A stretch of DNA of 64,000 bases from Aliihoeflea sp. 2WW (GTDB taxonomy: Bacteria > Pseudomonadota > Alphaproteobacteria > Rhizobiales > Rhizobiaceae): assembly GCF_000497755.1 (NCBI RefSeq), contig NZ_AYOD01000005.1, positions 1 through 64,000 of the forward strand, written 5' to 3'. A model generated the notes under the pieces. That model was not told the origin of the DNA, searched no databases, and saw only the letters and a list, made by a program, of their open reading frames with translations. A program made the position numbers and the translations under genes. Of this stretch, positions 59,308-64,000 are shown piece after piece; position 1 is the stretch's first letter; every line of letters starts with the position of its first letter.

Positions 59308-59532
59308 TCAGGTCCTCGCCTGCTCAGCATAGGCCGCAATGTCAGCCTCGCGTGTGTCGCCCCAGACCCAGCGCATCACCAGCGCGTTCAGTTCGATGTC
59401 GCATTCCTCGCAGAGACCGCGGAACACCCGATTGTCTGCGCATATCTGCCACTGATATCGCGAGGAAAGCCCGCACCTCGCGCACGGCACTCGGCTGATG
59501 CCGATCTGCGTGTACGGCTTGGTGCGGGCCAT
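59308..59532 (-). CDS. Small phage zinc-ribbon-like protein
   Basis: This 74-residue protein has two Cys pairs (VPCARCGLSSRYQW and GLCEECDIEL) likely to bind one zinc, followed by a helical end (MRWVWGDTREADIAAYAEQ). Its packing between two head genes supports coding. Role unknown, perhaps in DNA or protein contact during head assembly. Confidence 0.68.
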   Translation of the reverse strand: MARTKPYTQIGISRVPCARCGLSSRYQWQICADNRVFRGLCEECDIELNALVMRWVWGDTREADIAAYAEQART

Positions 59533-59536
59533 CCGT

Positions 59537-60139
59537 TCAGCCGCGCCGCTTCAACTCGGCTTCGATCGCTGCGTTGGCCTGCTCGCCATTGGTGATCGGG
59601 TCATCGCTGAGCTGCGAGGCCAGCGAGCGGCGCTCCTGCCAGGACAGCGAGGTCCAGTCCTCGGGGATCGCAACGCCGGCACGGCTCTCTGCCGTTTCGG
59701 TGGTGCGCAGGCGCCCAGAGGCAGCCTCGCCCACCGGCTGATCGCCGACGAACTTCTGCGCGCCCTCCTGCGTTGCCACACCGGCCTGCTCGATGGTCTG
59801 TGCAGGCTTGCCGGTCGTCGGATCAGTGTTGCTGGCTTCGACGCCGATGCCACCGACCGATGCCACCTCGGCATTGGCAGCGAAATTGCCCTTGCTGTCT
59901 GCCAGTTGACGAGCCGTGCCTTCGGGATCGGGTTTCGCCGGCTCGAGTTCGCTGAGCGCGGTCGATGACGTCTTCGCCTGCTGTTCGGCCTGCTTAGCCA
60001 GCCGGTCGAAGGCATCGGCCATACGGTCGGCCGCAGTGCCACCATTGCGATTGGCACGAGCTCGCAGTATCTGCGCACGGCTTTCGTCACGACGCGCGAT
60101 CGCCTCGGCAAGAAGCGGATCGTTCTGATGGTCGGTCAT
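59537..60139 (-). CDS. Phage head-associated hypothetical protein, 200 residues
   Basis: The first 60 residues are helical and basic (AIARRDESRAQILRARANRN). A low-complexity Thr/Ala/Glu-rich middle follows, and a helical end (DWTSLSWQERRSLASQLSDD). It lies directly after the capsid gene. No family is recognised. It could be a decoration, internal or scaffold-related protein. Confidence 0.65.
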   Translation of the reverse strand: MTDHQNDPLLAEAIARRDESRAQILRARANRNGGTAADRMADAFDRLAKQAEQQAKTSSTALSELEPAKPDPEGTARQLADSKGNFAANAEVASVGGIGVEASNTDPTTGKPAQTIEQAGVATQEGAQKFVGDQPVGEAASGRLRTTETAESRAGVAIPEDWTSLSWQERRSLASQLSDDPITNGEQANAAIEAELKRRG

Positions 60140-60192
60140 GTCAGTTCTCCAGATTGAGGGGTCAGAGCGGATAGGGGTCGAAGTCCCTGCCC

Positions 60193-61197
60193 TCAGCCGT
60201 TCGTCGTGACGGCGACCATGCGGACGAGCTTGGGATCATAGACCCGCGTCCAATTCGTGCCGGTGCCGAGTTCGGTATCGGTGACGCCGGATGCCGATGC
60301 TGGGTTGCCGGTAAACGACACGCCACGCGGGTGCATGACCCAGTGGCGGCGGTACCAGACCGTCTCCACGCCTTCACCGTTACCGGCTTCGGCGACCGAA
60401 GAGAGTTCGACAGGCTTCTTCGGCCCGCCCTCGCCGGTAGCCTCGGCATAGCCGATGGCGCCATTGCCGAAGAGGTAAGACGTGTATTTGAAGCCACTGT
60501 CGTCGCCCGGCTCGCGCGGGCACTGGTCCGACACGTAGACGATCTTGTCGTCCCACATGTTGAAGTCGAGCCCCGTAGCCGGGTCCTTGAACTTCTCGAT
60601 CGCCCGGGCCGCCCGCAGGTTGTAGAAGATGCGGCTGTGCATGAGCACCGCAGAGAGCGTTGTGCCATACTCACCGAGCAGCGCGTAGGCGTTGGCGGCA
60701 ATCTCGGCATCGAGGTTGATCGGCGTTACGGCGCCATCCTCGGATGCGACGTCGAGCACATTGCCGGCCATGCCCGCCGAGGCAAACACGCCGCGCATCT
60801 GCTCGCCCATGATGCGCTGCTCTTCACGCACCCAGTATTCGGCGATGAGCGTGGCGACCGCATCGAGCGGGTCTTCCGCCAGCATCGAGGCGACGAGGTT
60901 CGCTGACTGCCAGCCGTTGTTGCGCCGGATCTTGCGAGCCATGTCCTGGCCCTGCGTCAGCTTGTTCGGCGTGGCGTTCTGCGCCGGGTCGTCCGTCGAG
61001 ACGTTGGAGTTGCCGGTCAGGTCGTTCCAGAACGGCATCTGGACGAGATCGCCGGGACCGTTCGCAAAGCGCTGCAGTTCGGCGTCGGTCGACACGATTG
61101 GCGAGTTGCGGATGCGCGAAAGCTGCGCAATGCGCTGGATCGTCGTGGGGAGGAAGAGCGGGCCATAGATGACGTCGCTCAGACGGGTCGTTGCCAT
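60193..61197 (-). CDS. Major capsid protein
   Basis: This is a 334-residue HK97-fold coat protein. TRLSDVIYGPLFLPTTIQRI opens it. FANGPGDLVQMPFWNDLTGN, QGQDMARKIRRNNGWQSANL, SAVLMHSRIFYNLRAARAIE and the late RRHWVMHPRGVSFTGNPASA match coat proteins of this phage group. Its length, place between scaffold and connectors, and Gly/Asp-rich loops support the call. The start follows CAGGAGCCTCAA. Confidence 0.88.
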   Translation of the reverse strand: MATTRLSDVIYGPLFLPTTIQRIAQLSRIRNSPIVSTDAELQRFANGPGDLVQMPFWNDLTGNSNVSTDDPAQNATPNKLTQGQDMARKIRRNNGWQSANLVASMLAEDPLDAVATLIAEYWVREEQRIMGEQMRGVFASAGMAGNVLDVASEDGAVTPINLDAEIAANAYALLGEYGTTLSAVLMHSRIFYNLRAARAIEKFKDPATGLDFNMWDDKIVYVSDQCPREPGDDSGFKYTSYLFGNGAIGYAEATGEGGPKKPVELSSVAEAGNGEGVETVWYRRHWVMHPRGVSFTGNPASASGVTDTELGTGTNWTRVYDPKLVRMVAVTTNG

Positions 61198-61295
61198 TTG
61201 AGGCTCCTGTAGTTGGGAGAATGTGGGGTGGTAGTCGTCTCGGCCACCCCACTGGGCATGACCTCGTCTTTGGTAGCGTCACTGACGCCGAATGC

Positions 61296-62114
61296 TCACC
61301 AGTTCGGAGCTGCGCCGGCCGCTTTTGCGAGCTGACGGGCCTTTTCCGGATTGGCGGAAATCAGTTCCTGCTGCTTGGTCAGGTTGGGCTTCTTGCCGTT
61401 GCTGTTGTCCCACGGGTTATCGCCCAGGATGCGCGCGTTGCTTCCGGTCGCGTCGCCGCCGGTCGCCTTCGCGACGAAGACCCTGCCCTCGTCGGACTGC
61501 GACCAGTTAGCGACGTATTTGCCGATCTCGTCCTCGCCTAAATCGGTTTCAACCACAGCGCGGCGGGTTCCATCATCGTCGCGGACGACTTTGACCGATG
61601 GCTTCAGGAGCGCACGAGCAGCGCGCAGGTATTCCTTGGCGACACCGGATTCGACCAACGCCTTCGTCAGCCCGTCCTCGACCAGCACGCTTTCGATAAC
61701 GCTGTCGCGCTCGACGATCTCGCCGTCCTTGGCCTTCATCTCTTCGGTGTGCTTCTTCTCCAGGTTCGCGATGCGCTGCTCGTAGAGGCGCTTTTGCGAC
61801 TGCAGGTGTTCGTCGCTCGGCTTCTTCTTTTCGGGGTCGGCCGGATCGGGAGCCTCGGCCTTGAGCCTGATCCACTCCTCGGCGTCGAAATCTTCCGGCA
61901 GATCGGCGAGTTTGCCCTCGGCCGTCGTCAGCTTCTCGCTGAGCGTGCGCTTCTCGGTACGGACGCGATCGAGCGCGGCCTTGAGCGACTGGGCGCCGGG
62001 GTGCGCTTCGATCCCCTCGATCTGAAGAACGAATTTACCGTCCTGCTCCTCGTAGAGCACGTGGAATTGTTCCTCGACACTGTCGAGACTTTCGATGATT
62101 GCTTTCAGGGCCAC
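61296..62114 (-). CDS. Phage scaffolding protein
   Basis: This 272-residue protein is largely coiled coil (VRTEKRTLSEKLTTAEGKLA, QSQKRLYEQRIANLEKKHTE), with a C-terminal tail (GDNPWDNSNGKKPNLTKQQE) common to GP20-like scaffolds that contact the capsid. The start is a GTG at 62114 behind AGGAGAAGGCCA. It would organise procapsid assembly and then be released or cleaved. It lies one gene before the capsid, as is usual. Confidence 0.82.
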   Translation of the reverse strand: MALKAIIESLDSVEEQFHVLYEEQDGKFVLQIEGIEAHPGAQSLKAALDRVRTEKRTLSEKLTTAEGKLADLPEDFDAEEWIRLKAEAPDPADPEKKKPSDEHLQSQKRLYEQRIANLEKKHTEEMKAKDGEIVERDSVIESVLVEDGLTKALVESGVAKEYLRAARALLKPSVKVVRDDDGTRRAVVETDLGEDEIGKYVANWSQSDEGRVFVAKATGGDATGSNARILGDNPWDNSNGKKPNLTKQQELISANPEKARQLAKAAGAAPNW

Positions 62115-62213
62115 TGGCCTTCTCCTGGGTTGCAAGCCCGACGCGCGGGCATAGGATGCCGCCAACTAGCGGCAAGACACGAGGCTTCAGTGCCTCGAAA
62201 CATGGAGATGAGA

Positions 62214-62615
62214 ATGGACATTCGACGTAGCGGCTCTGCGCCCTCACGACGCGGCCCGTCCGACTATTTCACCGGCTCGGTTTGGCATGACCCGATCGTC
62301 GAAGCCGAAGCACCGGCACGCGTGCGCTCGTTGATCGTTCGCTTCGATCCGGGCGCGCGGACACACTGGCACACGCACCCCCTCGGACAGACGCTGCACG
62401 TCGTCGCCGGTTCTGGCCTCATCCAGAAGGAAGGTGAACCCATTCAGCCGATCAATCCGGGCGATTCCGTCTGGATCGCGCCTGGCGAGAAGCACTGGCA
62501 CGGTGCCGGCCCAGATACGGCGATGACGCACATCGCCATCCATGAAGCGCTGGACGGCAGCAACGTGGAATGGCTAGAGCCGGTCAGCGACCAACAATAT
62601 GGCAGCTACCGTTAG
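62214..62615 (+). CDS. Cupin-domain protein (cargo gene in the head module)
   Basis: This is a 133-residue single cupin. The metal site is clear: HWHTHPLGQTLHVVAGSG supplies His-x-His and Gln, and GEKHWHGAGPDTAMTHIAI supplies the last His, a set also seen in cupin hydroxynitrile lyases and small dioxygenases. YFTGSVWHDPIV precedes it. ATG 62214 follows GGAGATGAGA. An ATG at 62202 is also in frame. It is on the plus strand between scaffold and transglutaminase-like genes, so it is a host-type cargo gene inside the phage structural block. Confidence 0.8.
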   Translation: MDIRRSGSAPSRRGPSDYFTGSVWHDPIVEAEAPARVRSLIVRFDPGARTHWHTHPLGQTLHVVAGSGLIQKEGEPIQPINPGDSVWIAPGEKHWHGAGPDTAMTHIAIHEALDGSNVEWLEPVSDQQYGSYR

Positions 62616-62722
62616 CACGAGCGGGGTGACGGCTCTTATAGACGTTGGCTGCTGTTACTGCCGGTGGTGAAAGCCGCCCCAGGCGTGCGACGGCAGCCGG
62701 CCGCCAGTGCCGAACGCTTAAG

Positions 62723-63538
62723 CTAAGTTGAGGAAGTAGCTTCTTCCGTTATCACCTTGAACCCCGTCAACATGTTGGGTCCAAAAGTCAGCGTGAGTGG
62801 AACATCGGCAGCGTCTCGCCCTCGAGCAACCAAAATCCGACCGATCCTCGGATCGTTGTTTCGAGGGTCAAACATGTGCCACCTTCCACCAAGGAAGACC
62901 TCAATCCAAGCTGCGAAATCCTGCGGCGCGTGAGGCAGTGGCAAGCCGATGTCGCTTATGTATCCCGTGCAGTACCGAGCCGGAATGTTCAGACACCGGC
63001 AAAATGCGAGGGCCAAGTGCGCGTAATCACGACAAACACCCTGGCGCTCATTGAACGCTTCTGACGCGGTCCTCGTGGCGCGAGAGTGCTCATAACCGAA
63101 GGCCAAATGATTGTGAACGAAGTCCACGATCGCTTGAACCCTTGCCCATCCTAGCGGCTCCCCACCAAATAGCTGCCATGCAGTCTCGGAAAGGAGATCC
63201 GTGTCGCAATAGCGGCTGCCGAGCAGGAATTGCACCGTTTCGGCCGGCAGCATATGCACTGGTGCCTGCTCAGCAGCAGGATCGATACTGTCCCATTGCC
63301 CGGAGTCTCGAACGATCGTTTCGGTGCGAAGGGAGAACGTCCCCGCGGGTGCCAGTAGTCGGTTGCACCAGTTGCCGAACGTGTCCCGGTAACCCTCGAC
63401 TGGAACTGAAGGAAGCGTGATTAGGTAATCTGGCTTTTCCAAGTCCGAAACACGGGACGAATGGACGTTGAGGGTTGCAATGAGTGGTGTGGGCTGAGGA
63501 AATTCAAAGGTAAGTTCACTGCCGACGCGAATTCGCAA
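62723..63538 (-). CDS. Transglutaminase-like protein lacking the usual catalytic His
   Basis: This 271-residue protein has an N-terminal beta domain and a transglutaminase/protease-like core. The nucleophile Cys lies in NERQGVCRDYAHLALAFCRC. The expected His block reads PQDFAAWIEVFLGGRWHMFD, with Ala where many relatives have His, while the Asp in FDPRNNDPRIGRILVARGRD is kept. It may be a non-classical or inactive member. It is on the late strand between portal and scaffold genes but has no known structural role, so it is probably cargo. No signal peptide is visible. Confidence 0.78.
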   Translation of the reverse strand: MRIRVGSELTFEFPQPTPLIATLNVHSSRVSDLEKPDYLITLPSVPVEGYRDTFGNWCNRLLAPAGTFSLRTETIVRDSGQWDSIDPAAEQAPVHMLPAETVQFLLGSRYCDTDLLSETAWQLFGGEPLGWARVQAIVDFVHNHLAFGYEHSRATRTASEAFNERQGVCRDYAHLALAFCRCLNIPARYCTGYISDIGLPLPHAPQDFAAWIEVFLGGRWHMFDPRNNDPRIGRILVARGRDAADVPLTLTFGPNMLTGFKVITEEATSST

Positions 63539-63605
63539 ACTGATCTCCGTCCTGTTTCATCTGGCCACAGCCGATGGCGTGGAGCAGAGTAACAGAAGGA
63601 AAGGC

Positions 63606-64000
63606 CTATTGTGGCGCCGATAGCAATCCCGCCTGCACCGGATCACTGCCTATGTCTTCCTTGTCGATCAGAATAAGCTCAGCCTCATGGTCGCGCTCGG
63701 CGGAGGCGATTTCGCCGCGCTGCAGGTTCTCGTACAGCGTTTGATACGACACCGCGCCGTCCTGCCAGAGCTTGACCAGTGAAGCCGCATCCTGCGGGCT
63801 CAGCGTAGCATCGACGAACGACAGGTTCGGCTTGACGATCACCTCGTCGGGCCGGGCGCCGATCATCACCGCGATATGCCGAAGTGACTTCTCCAGACCC
63901 TGAGCGCTGGCGAGCGCGATCGAGGTCAGCGTTGCCGTCTGAGCCGCATATCGGATGCGAAGGGCGTCGCCGCTCTCGGCCGACTTCTTCTCGCTGTCGA
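63606..64000 (-). CDS. Phage portal protein, C-terminal part (DUF4055 type)
   Basis: The frame is open to the window edge, so the N terminus lies to the right. The visible part reads SAESGDALRIRYAAQTATLT, SIALASAQGLEKSLRHIAVM and PDEVIVKPNLSFVDATLSPQ, the closing helices of SPP1 gp6-like DUF4055 portals. It then continues into DAASLVKLWQDGAVSYQTLY and an acidic tail. The portal forms the DNA entry ring at one capsid vertex. The large terminase gene is expected just beyond 64 kb. Confidence 0.8.
   Translation of the reverse strand, partial: DSEKKSAESGDALRIRYAAQTATLTSIALASAQGLEKSLRHIAVMIGARPDEVIVKPNLSFVDATLSPQDAASLVKLWQDGAVSYQTLYENLQRGEIASAERDHEAELILIDKEDIGSDPVQAGLLSAPQ

Noticed and set aside
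34261-64000. CRISPR array, restriction-modification or other named defence system in the prophage.
   Set aside because: No regular spaced repeats, methyltransferase motifs or helicase/nuclease pairs were seen in this range.

Overview
The window looks like chromosomal DNA of a GC-rich alphaproteobacterium of the order Rhizobiales, probably Mesorhizobium/Phyllobacteriaceae-like. This rests on the aerobic cobyric acid synthase, the betaine-homocysteine methyltransferase next to a palindromic site in the style of SahR, a Ros/MucR-type regulator, two families of short GC-rich palindromic repeats, and the gene content of the prophage. No species can be assigned from the sequence alone.

Region 1 (1 to about 19 kb) is host metabolic DNA. 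It holds an oligopeptide-type ABC ATPase, a cupin, cobQ, a valine-degradation pair (acyl-CoA dehydrogenase and 3-hydroxyisobutyrate dehydrogenase), a candidate structured RNA, a phasin-like protein, a carboxymuconolactone-decarboxylase family protein, a class III aminotransferase and an MFS transporter. A methylamine/betaine group follows: an MttB-family protein, a two-domain dimethylglycine/sarcosine dehydrogenase-like enzyme, a PhnD-like binding protein, an XRE regulator and a BHMT-type methyltransferase. Palindromic repeats lie between and inside these genes. One inverted pair is translated in frame inside the PhnD-like protein, and another pair sits beside a DUF559 nuclease that separates two genes of the betaine group. 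tRNA-Asp(GTC) and tRNA-Val(TAC) close the region.

Region 2 (19.2 to 34.3 kb) begins with a short accessory set (secreted nuclease, two small unknowns, an SRAP/YedK protein). A lower-GC surface-polysaccharide locus follows. It encodes a complete pseudaminic acid pathway (pseB, pseC, pseF, a fused pseG-pseH, pseI), a 985-residue protein with two apparent glycosyltransferase modules, a GT2 protein, a UDP-GlcNAc 2-epimerase and a two-gene ABC exporter of KpsM/KpsT type. Together these should make, activate, transfer and export a Pse-containing capsule or K-antigen.

Region 3 (34.3 to 64 kb) is the late region of a long-tailed (siphovirus-type) prophage, transcribed on the minus strand from the portal gene at the window's right edge to the lysis genes at 34.3 kb. 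The order is portal, scaffold, capsid, connectors, minor head protein, tail completion, tail tube, tail assembly chaperones with a lambda-style minus-one frameshift, tape measure, tail tip, a set of small overlapping tail genes, tail fibre, then lysis. Two capsule-type glycosyltransferase genes and three small unknown genes lie on the plus strand between tail fibre and lysis genes, so the polysaccharide genes and the prophage are interleaved. Terminase, integrase, repressor and both attachment sites are not visible.

The most unusual element is a tail-module protein at 45781-46758. Its first 190 residues carry the Thr1/Asp17/Lys33 spacing and the Gly-Ser-Gly motif of proteasome-beta/HslV peptidases, and its C-terminal domain is repeated as two free-standing neighbouring genes.
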